Notes under the pieces: model-generated
Seen by the model: only the letters and a program-made list of their open reading frames with translations
Database searches by the model: none
What the model was told of the DNA's origin: nothing
Made by a program: the position numbers and the translations under genes
Assembly: GCF_013409595.1 (NCBI RefSeq)
Contig: NZ_JACCBD010000001.1
Span: 1,612,001-1,676,000 of the forward strand
Direction of reading: 5' to 3'
DNA from: Leucobacter aridicollis
Lineage (GTDB): Bacteria > Actinomycetota > Actinomycetes > Actinomycetales > Microbacteriaceae
Length of the DNA stretch: 64,000 nucleotides
In this document: piece after piece, positions 56,799-64,000 of the stretch
Layout: every line of letters begins with the position of its first letter
Position numbering within the stretch: position 1 is the first letter of the stretch

Positions 56799-57305
56799 CT
56801 AGGTGGGTGGCGCTTTGGAGCCCGGATCGAGCGGCCGGTAGGCGTGGCGCATGTGGTCGCTGGTGAGGAAGTCCGCGATACCAATCATCACGAGGCTGAA
56901 GAGGATCTGCTCGGTGACCATCCACCCCGGGTACAGCCCGGGAATCGCCGCCATGACGAGGGTCACCACGGGGAAGATCTGCGAGAACAGCCGCAGCCGC
57001 TGGTAGGCCCAGCGCCATCCGCCTGACGCCCGCCAGGCGAAGTAGCCGAGGGTGAGCGTCATCCCGAGCACGACAATCGTTCGAACCCACACCGCGATCG
57101 GTACAGCCGCACCCGAGCTGGCGAGGACGAGCGCGACGGCGACCGCGCCGACACCGAGCAGCACTTCGACGCCGAGCAGCGACCAGATCCAGGTGAAGGC
57201 GCGCCACGTCTTTCGGTGGGTGCGGTCGGCCTCGGCAATGCGCATTCCGGCCTGTCGTCCACCGGCAAGCCTGTCGATCTTCAGCAGGAGAGATTCCCAG
57301 GTCAT
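56799..57305 (-). CDS. membrane protein of unknown function
   Basis: 168 aa. Four hydrophobic segments (about residues 40-60, 68-85, 108-125 and 127-148) and a charged N-terminal region with DRLAGGRQAGMRIAEADRTHRKTW. The first ATG (57305) is used; a GTG two codons earlier is possible. No domain was recognised. The frame is convincing by its hydrophobicity pattern and lack of competing genes. Confidence 0.65.
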   Translation of the reverse strand: MTWESLLLKIDRLAGGRQAGMRIAEADRTHRKTWRAFTWIWSLLGVEVLLGVGAVAVALVLASSGAAVPIAVWVRTIVVLGMTLTLGYFAWRASGGWRWAYQRLRLFSQIFPVVTLVMAAIPGLYPGWMVTEQILFSLVMIGIADFLTSDHMRHAYRPLDPGSKAPPT

Positions 57306-57397
57306 GCCCACAGCGTACGACCGGCGCCGCAGTGGGGCTGCAAAAAACCCAAACTATCAACACAATGGATGACGGTGGTGCGGGCTACGATTCCACC

Positions 57398-57790
57398 ATG
57401 AGCCTCACACTTGACTTCATCGGAATCGTGACGACTGACCTTGCTGCATCACTGGCCTTTTACCGCCAGCTGGGCCTAGATATCCCAGCCAACGCCGATG
57501 ACGAGGCGCACGTGGAGGCAGTGCTCCCTGGTGGCATGCGTGTCGGCTGGGACACCCTCGAGACCATTCAGAGCTTCGACCCGAGCTACGAGCGGTCCAC
57601 CGGAAGTCATCGCGTGGCCTTCGCCTTCCAAGCGGGCTCGCCGGCCGAGGTTGACGAGACGTTCGCCCGCCTCGTCGCCGCGGGTGCGCAGGTCCGGGTG
57701 GAGCCGTGGGACGCGTTCTGGGGTCAGCGCTACGCGACCGTCATGGACCCGGACGGGAACGCAGTCGATCTGTACGCGCCGCTCTCGTAG
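57398..57790 (+). CDS. VOC-family (glyoxalase/bleomycin-resistance fold) protein
   Basis: 130 aa with two beta-alpha-beta-beta-beta units. FIGIVTTDLAASLAFYRQLGLDIP starts the first and WGQRYATVMDPDGNAVDLYAPL ends the second. The usual metal Glu near the end is replaced by Asp in AVDLYAP, so metal binding is uncertain. Members include antibiotic-binding proteins and dioxygenases. ATG at 57398; a longer start is possible. Confidence 0.85.
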   Translation: MSLTLDFIGIVTTDLAASLAFYRQLGLDIPANADDEAHVEAVLPGGMRVGWDTLETIQSFDPSYERSTGSHRVAFAFQAGSPAEVDETFARLVAAGAQVRVEPWDAFWGQRYATVMDPDGNAVDLYAPLS

Positions 57791-57801
57791 CGGGTACAGC
57801 A

Positions 57802-57832
57802 CGCTGGCGGCGCCTGTGCAGGGCCGCCAGCG
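57802..57832 (+). terminator. hairpin after the VOC gene
   Basis: 10-bp stem CGCTGGCGGC (57802-57811) / GCCGCCAGCG (57823-57832), followed by TTCCCTGT. It stands between the VOC gene and the convergent uvrB and may serve both. Confidence 0.65.
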
Positions 57833-57847
57833 TTCCCTGTGGCGGGC

Positions 57848-59935
57848 CTAGATGTGGCCCGCCGCGTCCATGCTGCGCAACTCGCGCTTCAACTCCGAGA
57901 CTTCGTCGCGCAGGCGCGCCGCAAGCTCAAACTTGAGCTCCTCGGCAGCGAGCAGCATCTGCGAGGTGAGGTCGGCGATGATCTCCTCGAGCTTGTCGGC
58001 GCCCTCCGCACCGATCGCGCCCGCGCGAGATGCAGCCTTGCCCTTCGTGCGCTGCGGTGATCCCTTCTGCGCGTGCCTGGACGTTCGGTTCGCGAGCACC
58101 TCGTCGGTGTCCGCGGCCTCCCGGTTCAGCACCTCCGTGATGTCGCCGATCTTCTTCCGCAGCGGCTTCGGGTCGATCCCGTGTGCGGTGTTGTACTCGA
58201 GCTGAATGTCGCGGCGCCGGTTCGTCTCCTCGATCGCAAGCTGCATCGACGGCGTGATCCGGTCGGCGTACATGTGCACCTCGCCCGACACATTTCGCGC
58301 CGCTCGACCGATCGTCTGGATGAGCGAGGTCGATGACCGGAGGAACCCCTCCTTGTCGGCGTCGAGAATGGCGACGAGCGACACCTCGGGGAGGTCGAGA
58401 CCTTCACGCAGCAGGTTGATGCCGACGAGCACGTCGAACACGCCGGCGCGCAACTCGGTGAGCAACTCCACCCGGCGGAGGGTGTCGACGTCGGAGTGCA
58501 GGTAGCGCACCTGGACGCCGGCCTCTTCCATGAAGGTCGTGAGCTGCTCGGCCATCTTCTTCGTGAGCGTCGTGACGAGCACCCGCTCGTCGCGCTCGAC
58601 CCTGCGGCGCACTTCCTCGAGCAGATCATCGATCTGGCCCTCGGAGGGCTTCACGACGATCTCGGGGTCGACGAGCCCCGTCGGGCGAATGATCTGCTCA
58701 ACGACACCGTCGGCGAGTTCCATCTCGTACTTGCCGGGCGTTGCCGACAGGTAGACGGTCTGGCCGACGCGTTCCTTGAACTCGCCAAACTTCAGTGGGC
58801 GGTTATCGAGCGCGCTCGGAAGCCGGAATCCGTGATCGACGAGCGTGCGCTTGCGCGAGGAGTCGCCCTCATACATTGCGCCGATCTGTGGCACCGTCAC
58901 GTGCGACTCGTCGATGACGACGAGGAAGTCGTCAGGGAAGTAGTCGAGCAGGCAGTGTGGGGCTTCGCCCGGAACGCGGCCGTCCATGTGCATCGAATAG
59001 TTCTCAATGCCCGAGCAGAACCCGATCTGTTCCATCATCTCGAGGTCGAACGTCGTGCGCATCCGCAGGCGCTGTTCCTCGACGAGCTTGTTCTGCGACT
59101 TCAGCTCCGCCGACCGCGACTCGAGCTCGGTCGAGATATCGCGCATGGCACGGTTCATCACCTCACGGCTCGCGACGTAGTGCGAACCGGGGAATACTGA
59201 CACGCTGTCGACCTGCTTGACGACGTCACCGGTGAGCGGATGCAGGTAGTACAGCGCCTCAATCTCGTCGCCGAAGAACTCGATCCTGATCGCGAGCTCC
59301 TCGTACATCGGAATGATCTCGACGGTGTCGCCCCGCACGCGGAAGTTTCCGCGCACGAACTCGATGTCGTTGCGCTGATACTGCATCTGCACGAACCGCC
59401 GAAGCAGGACGTCGCGGTCGAGCCGGTCCCCCACCTGCAGCGGCACCATCGCCTCGTAGTACTCCTCGGGCTTGCCGAGGCCGTAGATGCACGAGACCGT
59501 GGAGATCACCACGACGTCGCGGCGGCTGAGGAGCGAGTTCGTCGTCGAGTGCCGGAGCCGCTCGACCTCCGCGTTCACCGACGAGTCCTTCTCGATAAAC
59601 GTGTCCGTCTGCGGCACATACGCCTCGGGCTGGTAGTAGTCGTAGTAGGAGACGAAGTACTCCACCGCGTTGTTCGGCATGAGCTCGCGGAACTCGTTCG
59701 CGAGCTGCGCGGCGAGCGTCTTGTTGTGCGCGAGAATCAGCGTGGGTCGCTGCACCTGTTCGATGAGCCAGGCGGTCGTCGCTGACTTGCCGGTGCCCGT
59801 CGCGCCGAGCAGCACGATGTCGGTCTCGCCCGCGTTGATGCGGTTTGCGAGCTGCTCGATGGCCTGCGGCTGGTCACCACTCGGTTCGTACTCACTGACG
59901 ACCTCGAACGGGCGAACGCTACGGGTTGTTTCCAT
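57848..59935 (-). CDS. uvrB: excinuclease ABC subunit B
   Basis: 695 aa helicase-like subunit. Walker [15 protein letters not shown], beta-hairpin region [27 protein letters not shown] box VIDESHV, motif [11 protein letters not shown], and C-terminal UVR motif [47 protein letters not shown] is the normal N-terminus, so the ATG at 59935 is chosen over 59947. A TATGCT -10 ends seven bases before it. Confidence 0.97.
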   Translation of the reverse strand: METTRSVRPFEVVSEYEPSGDQPQAIEQLANRINAGETDIVLLGATGTGKSATTAWLIEQVQRPTLILAHNKTLAAQLANEFRELMPNNAVEYFVSYYDYYQPEAYVPQTDTFIEKDSSVNAEVERLRHSTTNSLLSRRDVVVISTVSCIYGLGKPEEYYEAMVPLQVGDRLDRDVLLRRFVQMQYQRNDIEFVRGNFRVRGDTVEIIPMYEELAIRIEFFGDEIEALYYLHPLTGDVVKQVDSVSVFPGSHYVASREVMNRAMRDISTELESRSAELKSQNKLVEEQRLRMRTTFDLEMMEQIGFCSGIENYSMHMDGRVPGEAPHCLLDYFPDDFLVVIDESHVTVPQIGAMYEGDSSRKRTLVDHGFRLPSALDNRPLKFGEFKERVGQTVYLSATPGKYEMELADGVVEQIIRPTGLVDPEIVVKPSEGQIDDLLEEVRRRVERDERVLVTTLTKKMAEQLTTFMEEAGVQVRYLHSDVDTLRRVELLTELRAGVFDVLVGINLLREGLDLPEVSLVAILDADKEGFLRSSTSLIQTIGRAARNVSGEVHMYADRITPSMQLAIEETNRRRDIQLEYNTAHGIDPKPLRKKIGDITEVLNREAADTDEVLANRTSRHAQKGSPQRTKGKAASRAGAIGAEGADKLEEIIADLTSQMLLAAEELKFELAARLRDEVSELKRELRSMDAAGHI

Positions 59936-59942
59936 GTCTTCC

Positions 59943-59997
59943 AGCATAAACCTCAGATCGCCCTATTCGAAACTTTGTTCGCATAGGGCGATCTGAG
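59943..59997 (-). promoter_or_regulatory. uvrB: uvrB promoter with SOS box in the loop of a terminator-like hairpin
   Basis: Perfect 15-bp arms CTCAGATCGCCCTAT (59952-59966) and ATAGGGCGATCTGAG (59983-59997) enclose exactly 16 bases, TCGAAACTTTGTTCGC (59967-59982), which match the LexA pattern TCGAAC-N4-GTTCGA at 10 of 12 positions. On the minus strand TTCGAA (59971-59966) and TATGCT (59948-59943) with 17-bp spacing form a promoter. The hairpin begins 7 bases after the alcohol dehydrogenase stop. Confidence 0.7.
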
Positions 59998-60003
59998 CGG
60001 CGC

Positions 60004-61044
60004 TCACGGGACGAGGACTGCGCGGCCCTGGATCTTGCCGTGGTGCAGGTCGTCGAACGCCCGCGGGGCGTCGTCGAGCGGGTACTGCACGACCTCCACG
60101 GCAATCTTGCCGGCTGCCGCGAGCGCGATGACCTCCCGCATGTCGCTTCTGGTACCGCCGTAGGCGCGCTCGATGTTGACGCCCCACGGGAGGCCGGCGC
60201 CGGCGCCAGCACGGTACTCGAACGCGCCGCCGCCGAGGCCGACGAAGCGGATGGCGCCGCCGCCGCGCACGACTGTGACGGCGAGATCCACTGTCGGCTG
60301 GACTCCGACGAAGTCGAACACGACGTCGGCGCCGACTCCCCCGGTCTCCGTCAGGATGCGCTCCGCTGCAGCCCCGTCGCTCGGGATCGCGAGGTCCGCG
60401 CCGTGGTCGCGGGCGAACGCAAGCTTGTCGGGATCGGTGTCGAGCGCGATCACCCTGGCGCCGGTGGTCGCCGCGAGAATCTGCAGCGCCATGTGGCCGA
60501 GACCGCCCAGCCCGATGAGCACGACGGTCGCGTCCCCAGTCATCCGGTCGCGAACCGTGTTGATCGCGTGCATCGGGGTGAGCGCCGCGTCGGCGAGCGG
60601 CGCTGCCGCGACAGGGTCGAGCGCGCCGATGGGATCGAGGTGGCGGGCCTTGACCGCGATGAAGTCGGCCATGCCGCCCGGGCTGCCGATGCCCGGCGAG
60701 AGCGGGGCGAGGCTGGCGCGGGGTGCGACGACCTCGCACTGGTTGTCGCGCCCCGCGAGGCACTCGCGGCACCGCCCGCAGGACAGGATGAGTGACACGA
60801 TCGCACGGTCTCCCGCTTCCCAGCCCGACACGTCGGCCCCGAACGCTTCGACAGTCCCGGCGACCTCGTGCCCGAGCGTGCTCCCGACGAGCGGACTGTC
60901 GTCGCCCCCGGCGATGATGCTGATGTCGGAGTGGCAGACGCCGGCGCCGCCAACGCGGAGCAACACTTCGTCTGGGGCGATCGTGGGGATTGGCTTATCC
61001 TGCACCTCGACGGTGTTTCCGCGAACGTAGGTGACTGCGCGCAT
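60004..61044 (-). CDS. zinc-dependent alcohol dehydrogenase family protein
   Basis: 346 aa MDR-family oxidoreductase. Catalytic zinc ligands GVCHSD and GHE; structural zinc CGRCRECLAGRDNQC with four Cys; Rossmann motif GLGGLGHMALQ. The start at 61044 (MRAVTYVRG) has GAGAGGAAC upstream. Substrate unknown. Upstream of uvrB on the same strand, separated by the hairpin terminator. Confidence 0.9.
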   Translation of the reverse strand: MRAVTYVRGNTVEVQDKPIPTIAPDEVLLRVGGAGVCHSDISIIAGGDDSPLVGSTLGHEVAGTVEAFGADVSGWEAGDRAIVSLILSCGRCRECLAGRDNQCEVVAPRASLAPLSPGIGSPGGMADFIAVKARHLDPIGALDPVAAAPLADAALTPMHAINTVRDRMTGDATVVLIGLGGLGHMALQILAATTGARVIALDTDPDKLAFARDHGADLAIPSDGAAAERILTETGGVGADVVFDFVGVQPTVDLAVTVVRGGGAIRFVGLGGGAFEYRAGAGAGLPWGVNIERAYGGTRSDMREVIALAAAGKIAVEVVQYPLDDAPRAFDDLHHGKIQGRAVLVP

Positions 61045-61235
61045 GAATCGGTTCCTCTCGTCAGCTGAAGGCCGCATGTATCGCCTGGCGCTGGGCGTCA
61101 GGGCGCGGCAACCTTAGGCTACGCCTGACGTTCCGTACGCGCCTCCTCTTCGTGCACAACCTGCAGGTTCGTGGGCGCTTCAGCGTGATAATCTGGCCCT
61201 CCTGTCCGGGGGATCGAAAGAGAGTGGGATCACTG

Positions 61236-61760
61236 GTGAAACTCGCAGAGGCGCTTGCGCTGCGCGGCGATACGCAGAAGAGAATTGCTCAGCTACGCTC
61301 GCGCATCGTTGCGAATGCCCACTATCAGGAGGGCGACACGCCAGTCGAAGACGCCGCAGCCCTGCTCACCGAGGTTGAGCGTGCCGTTGGCGAGCTCGAG
61401 GTGCTCGTCCGCAGTATCAACGCGACGAACTCCGCAATCCAGATCGAGATCGCTCCGAAGTCGCCGAGCGGCGGCCGCCGACGCCAGCCGAGTGGCGCAG
61501 CGACCACCGCGAAGGTCACCATGACCGACGCGCTGGCGCGTCGGGACAGCCTGCGCCTGCGCCACTCGATCCTGATCGAGGCGGCCGACGCCGCCCAGGA
61601 TCAGGGCGGCTTCCGCCAGATGCGCTCGGAACTGCGGCAGGTCTCGGCGCTGCCCGTGCCTGAACTCCGCGGCCAGGCCGACACGCTCGCGCGCGAGCTG
61701 CGCGAACTCGACGCGCAGATCCAGCAGGCGAACTGGCTCAACGACCTCATCGAGGGCTAA
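61236..61760 (+). CDS. DIP1984-family protein
   Basis: 174 aa, mostly helical. KLAEALALRGDTQKRIAQLRSRIVANAHYQEGDTPVEDAAALL at the start and RSINATNSAIQIE are the family features; some members are called septicolysin. Coiled-coil is likely at both ends. Function is unknown. GTG at 61236 with GAAAGAGAG upstream. Confidence 0.85.
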   Translation: MKLAEALALRGDTQKRIAQLRSRIVANAHYQEGDTPVEDAAALLTEVERAVGELEVLVRSINATNSAIQIEIAPKSPSGGRRRQPSGAATTAKVTMTDALARRDSLRLRHSILIEAADAAQDQGGFRQMRSELRQVSALPVPELRGQADTLARELRELDAQIQQANWLNDLIEG

Positions 61761-62080
61761 CGCCGCGACTCAACACTCGCTCGAACCAGTCTCGGTCGAG
61801 CGCACAACTGCATACAGGCGAGTCGGTACCGATTCGATCAGCGGGCACACCCCGAGCCAGACGGGCAATTCTGGCTTCTAGCAGGGTGGCGGGCAACCCA
61901 CACTTTGACAGTGCAGCCCAGCACTTGGCACATGTGACTGCGCACCCAGCACACTGCACTACCGCGTGCCGGGATCGAATCGGGAGGGTGGGTTCGGGGA
62001 CTCTTCGCGCGCGGGATCAAGGCACGGCTACCGTGCGCCGCAGTGCAGTGCAGTGCAGTGCAGCGCGGTGCGCGAGCAGG
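61761..62080. other. 320-bp intergenic region with short repeats
   Basis: No convincing gene. It begins with a small hairpin, CGCTCGA (61778-61784) / TCGAGCG (61796-61802), which may end the DIP1984 transcript. The octamer CCCAGCAC occurs twice and AGTGCAG/CTGCACT arms (61910-61916, 61954-61960) enclose the stretch. Then comes a pentanucleotide repeat just before the AlkZ-like stop. A 70-codon Cys-rich frame on the minus strand (61747-61959) is doubtful. Confidence 0.5.
62041..62063. repeat. CAGTG microsatellite
   Basis: Four perfect tandem copies of CAGTG followed by CAG, 17 bases downstream of the AlkZ-like gene stop codon (which is on the minus strand). Outside coding sequence. Confidence 0.9.
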
Positions 62081-63280
62081 CTAGTGGGCGAACCCGAGAT
62101 CGAGGTTGCCGACCCCTGCGGCGCGGATGTCGCTCAGGCCCTGCCAGCTCGCAGCGTCGCGCAACAGCTGCGCCGCGACCTCGCTCGTGTGGCGCGGCGC
62201 ACCGGGTTCCTGCCATGCGGCCTGCACGAGCAGCTCGCCGGCTTGGCGGTCAGCCTTCAGATCGATCCTTCCGGCGAGCTTGCCGCCGACCATAAGCGGA
62301 AGGCAGTAGTAGCCGAACTGCCGCTTCTCCTTTGGGGTGTAGATCTCGATGCGGTAATGGAAGTCGTGGATCCGCTCGGCGCGCGGGCGGAACCACACGA
62401 CCGGGTCAAACGGGGTGAGCAACGCGTTCGGGGCGAGTCGCGAGGGCACCGCGGCGTCTCGATGGAGCCACGCTGCCTCCGGGGTGCCGCCCTTCCCGAG
62501 CCACCCCTCCACCTCGACGGGCACAAGCTCACCGCTCTCGACGAGGTCTGCGACTGCGGCCTTCGCCGCCGGCGTCTTGAGCCTGTGGTAGTCGGCGATG
62601 TCCGCAAGCGTTCCGACACCCAACGAGCGCGCCGCCCGTGCGACGAGTTCCCGTTGCGCGGTCGCGCGGTCGACGGCAACGAGGTGCTGGTCAGGGATTG
62701 CCTGTTCGGCGAGCGCGTACCGGCGCTGGAACGACTCGCGCCCCGCAGAGACGACCTCGCCTGCCGCGAACAGCACCTCGACGGCGTGCTTCGTGTCGCT
62801 CCAGTCCCACCACGGGCCGCGCTTTTCGCGTGGACCGTCCTCAAGCTCGCGCACGAGCTGTGGGCCGTCGGAACGCAGTCGTTCGCGGACGGCATCGATG
62901 GTCGGGGCGAGCCTTTCCCAGCGCCCGTCGCGGGTGTGGCGCGCGCGGAAATCGTCCATGCGCCACCCGAAGAGCGGCCGGTCGGCGACCGGGATGAAAG
63001 CGGCCTCGTGCGCCCAGTACTCGGTGAACTCGCCACTGCCCCAGAGATGGTCGTCGAGGCGCTCGTGCGCGTAGCCGCCGTGGCGCGAGAACACCGGCAT
63101 ATAGTGACTGCGCGAGAACACGTTCACCGAATCGATCTGCAGCACATGGAGCCGGGACAGTGCCGCGTCGAACGGACGGCGCTTGCCGATCTTCGGCGCA
63201 TTGGCGAACCCTTGGGCGGCGAGCGAGACGCGGCGCGCCTCGGCGGCGCTGAGCGAGGCGGTGGGTGCTGCGGATGTCAT
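62081..63280 (-). CDS. AlkZ/YcaQ-like DNA glycosylase, HTH_42 family
   Basis: 399 aa, winged-helix protein. LQIDSVNVFSRSHYMPVFSRHG matches the catalytic Q-x-D motif of AlkZ/YcaQ glycosylases, which unhook interstrand crosslinks and alkylated bases. EYWAHEAAFIPVADRPLF and the late FGYYCLPLMVGGKLAGRIDLKADRQAGELLV are conserved in the family. Such genes occur as housekeeping copies and as self-resistance genes in clusters; nothing nearby suggests a natural-product cluster. Confidence 0.88.
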   Translation of the reverse strand: MTSAAPTASLSAAEARRVSLAAQGFANAPKIGKRRPFDAALSRLHVLQIDSVNVFSRSHYMPVFSRHGGYAHERLDDHLWGSGEFTEYWAHEAAFIPVADRPLFGWRMDDFRARHTRDGRWERLAPTIDAVRERLRSDGPQLVRELEDGPREKRGPWWDWSDTKHAVEVLFAAGEVVSAGRESFQRRYALAEQAIPDQHLVAVDRATAQRELVARAARSLGVGTLADIADYHRLKTPAAKAAVADLVESGELVPVEVEGWLGKGGTPEAAWLHRDAAVPSRLAPNALLTPFDPVVWFRPRAERIHDFHYRIEIYTPKEKRQFGYYCLPLMVGGKLAGRIDLKADRQAGELLVQAAWQEPGAPRHTSEVAAQLLRDAASWQGLSDIRAAGVGNLDLGFAH

Positions 63281-63289
63281 GAGGACACG

Positions 63290-64000
63290 CTACCGCGTGG
63301 CACCGTCACTCGTGCCGATCGTGCCGGCCGTGCGCTGCGTCGCGTCCGCGCCATGCGGAGCCGGGGCATAGATCACGACGTGCATGTCGGCCGCATCCGA
63401 GGGGACGAGCCGGTGATGCTCGAAGACGAGTTCCCCGTCGGTCGGATGGGTGAACGTGCGCAGCCGGGACGTGAACCTACTCACTGTTTGCTCGGCCCAC
63501 TGCGTCCGAAACTCCGGGCTGAGTTCGGTGAGCGACTCGATGAGTGCGCGGTGGCGCTCGGAGCTCAGCCGGACGCCAGACTCCGCGCGGAACTCGGCGA
63601 GGAAGCTCCTGCTGTCGCGCTCCCAATTGGGCAGGAGTTCGCGATTGCGCGGGTCGGTGTAGATGATGCGAAGCAGGTTTCGTTCCTCGACGGGCGCCGC
63701 GACGATGGGGCCGTACAGCCACTCGTAGCCGGCGTTCCACCCGACGATCGTCCAGTCGCTCGTCAGGATGAACGCGGGGAAGCTGAACGACCGGATGAGG
63801 TTCAGGAGGTGCGGAGGGGCGTCGTCGGGCGGCGGGGGCTGCTGCGCGGGCCCGGGGGCGGCGAGGGCCCGGACATAGTCGGTCTCCGGCTCGGTCAGCT
63901 GCAGCACGCGCGCGACCGCGTGCAAGACCTGGTCGGAGGCGTTGATATCGCGCCCCTGTTCGAGCCAGGTGTACCAGCTCACGCTCATGCCCGCGAGTGT
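63290..64000 (-). CDS. XRE/MmyB-like transcriptional regulator (5' end outside window)
   Basis: At least 236 aa. The frame runs to the window edge and reads TLAGMSVSWYTWLEQGR, the second half of a helix-turn-helix, so the true start lies beyond base 64000. The C-terminal part (SDWTIVGWNAGYEWLYGP ... NLLRIIYTDPRNRELLPNWE ... FEHHRLVPSDAADMHVVIYAP) is the MmyB-like ligand-binding domain common in Actinobacteria. Ends 9 bases before the AlkZ-like start on the same strand, so the two may be one operon. Confidence 0.88.
   Translation of the reverse strand, partial: TLAGMSVSWYTWLEQGRDINASDQVLHAVARVLQLTEPETDYVRALAAPGPAQQPPPPDDAPPHLLNLIRSFSFPAFILTSDWTIVGWNAGYEWLYGPIVAAPVEERNLLRIIYTDPRNRELLPNWERDSRSFLAEFRAESGVRLSSERHRALIESLTELSPEFRTQWAEQTVSRFTSRLRTFTHPTDGELVFEHHRLVPSDAADMHVVIYAPAPHGADATQRTAGTIGTSDGATR

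Noticed and set aside
61115..61129. TTAGGCTACGCCTGA, similar to half of a DtxR/IdeR iron box
   Set aside because: Only partly matches the 19-bp consensus and the neighbouring genes are not iron genes; the nearby siderophore-interacting gene has no such box.
61747..61959. 70-codon Cys-rich frame on the minus strand (CAGC, CAKC pairs)
   Set aside because: The Cys spacing suggests zinc binding, but the start is GTG in repetitive DNA, there is no ribosome-binding site, and it overlaps the end of the DIP1984 gene.
1..64000. CRISPR array, prophage or restriction-modification locus
   Set aside because: No regularly spaced repeats, integrase, phage structural genes, cas genes or methylase-nuclease pairs were seen; the only mobile element is the IS481 copy.

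Overview
The window is high-GC, densely packed bacterial chromosome. Its gene content and order point to an actinobacterium, most probably of the family Microbacteriaceae (Leucobacter-like). The supporting signs are an actinobacterial aa3/bc1 respiratory gene set (ctaC-ctaD-ctaF, ctaE-qcrC-qcrA-qcrB), RbpA, WhiA, a DUF3099 protein, a DIP1984-family protein, a PHO-box-like 11-bp direct repeat, GAAC-N4-GTTC SOS boxes and several apparently leaderless genes. The genus is inference; no rRNA gene, tRNA gene, CRISPR array or prophage was seen.

Layout. 1-8.8 kb: cytochrome c oxidase subunits II, I and IV (+), a GNAT acetyltransferase, a short TetR regulator, an ~880-bp gene-free stretch, then ctaE-qcrCAB (-). 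8.9-10.6 kb: trpD and trpF, convergent. 10.7-15.9 kb: a HAD phosphatase, a PhnD-PhnC-PhnE-PhnE ABC importer and an RpiR/SIS regulator behind a PHO-box-like repeat; this is the most interesting accessory system. 15.9-23.8 kb: BCCT transporter, ChrA, and a minus-strand GNAT/PAP2/TrmH/hydrolase operon facing a DnaQ-like exonuclease. 23.9-30.8 kb: L31 type B, an ABC ATPase and serB (divergent, both probably leaderless), an SDR reductase, DUF3099, a small Cys/His protein, SURF1, a cutinase-like lipoprotein and an ABC-F protein. 30.9-36.1 kb: sufB-sufD-Rieske-sufC-sufT-like operon, divergent from ctaA. 36.2-37.3 kb: a complete IS481-family insertion sequence sitting exactly at the end of ctaB. 37.3-43.1 kb: ctaB, tkt, tal, pgi. 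43.2-48.7 kb: acetoacetyl-CoA synthetase, rbpA, secG, tpiA, pgk, sod. 48.8-55.8 kb: uvrA-uvrC-rapZ-whiA operon. 55.9-64 kb: siderophore-interacting protein, small membrane protein, VOC protein, uvrB, zinc alcohol dehydrogenase, DIP1984 protein, an AlkZ/YcaQ-like glycosylase and a truncated XRE/MmyB-like regulator.

How it works together. Nearly the whole aerobic terminal respiration module is here: oxidase subunits I-IV, the bc1 complex, heme A synthesis (ctaA, ctaB), SURF1 assembly and Fe-S assembly (suf). The non-oxidative pentose phosphate branch (tkt, tal) with pgi, pgk and tpiA covers central carbon. UvrA, UvrB and UvrC are all present; uvrA and uvrB each have a LexA-type box overlapping the -35 of an apparently leaderless promoter. 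Most genes are ordinary core genes. The more unusual signals are the Pho-like HAD/PhnDCEE/RpiR unit, the terminator hairpin whose loop is the uvrB SOS box, the histone-H1-like tail on UvrA, and an IS481 copy whose transposase takes its stop codon from the target site and whose ribosome-binding site lies in a hairpin.
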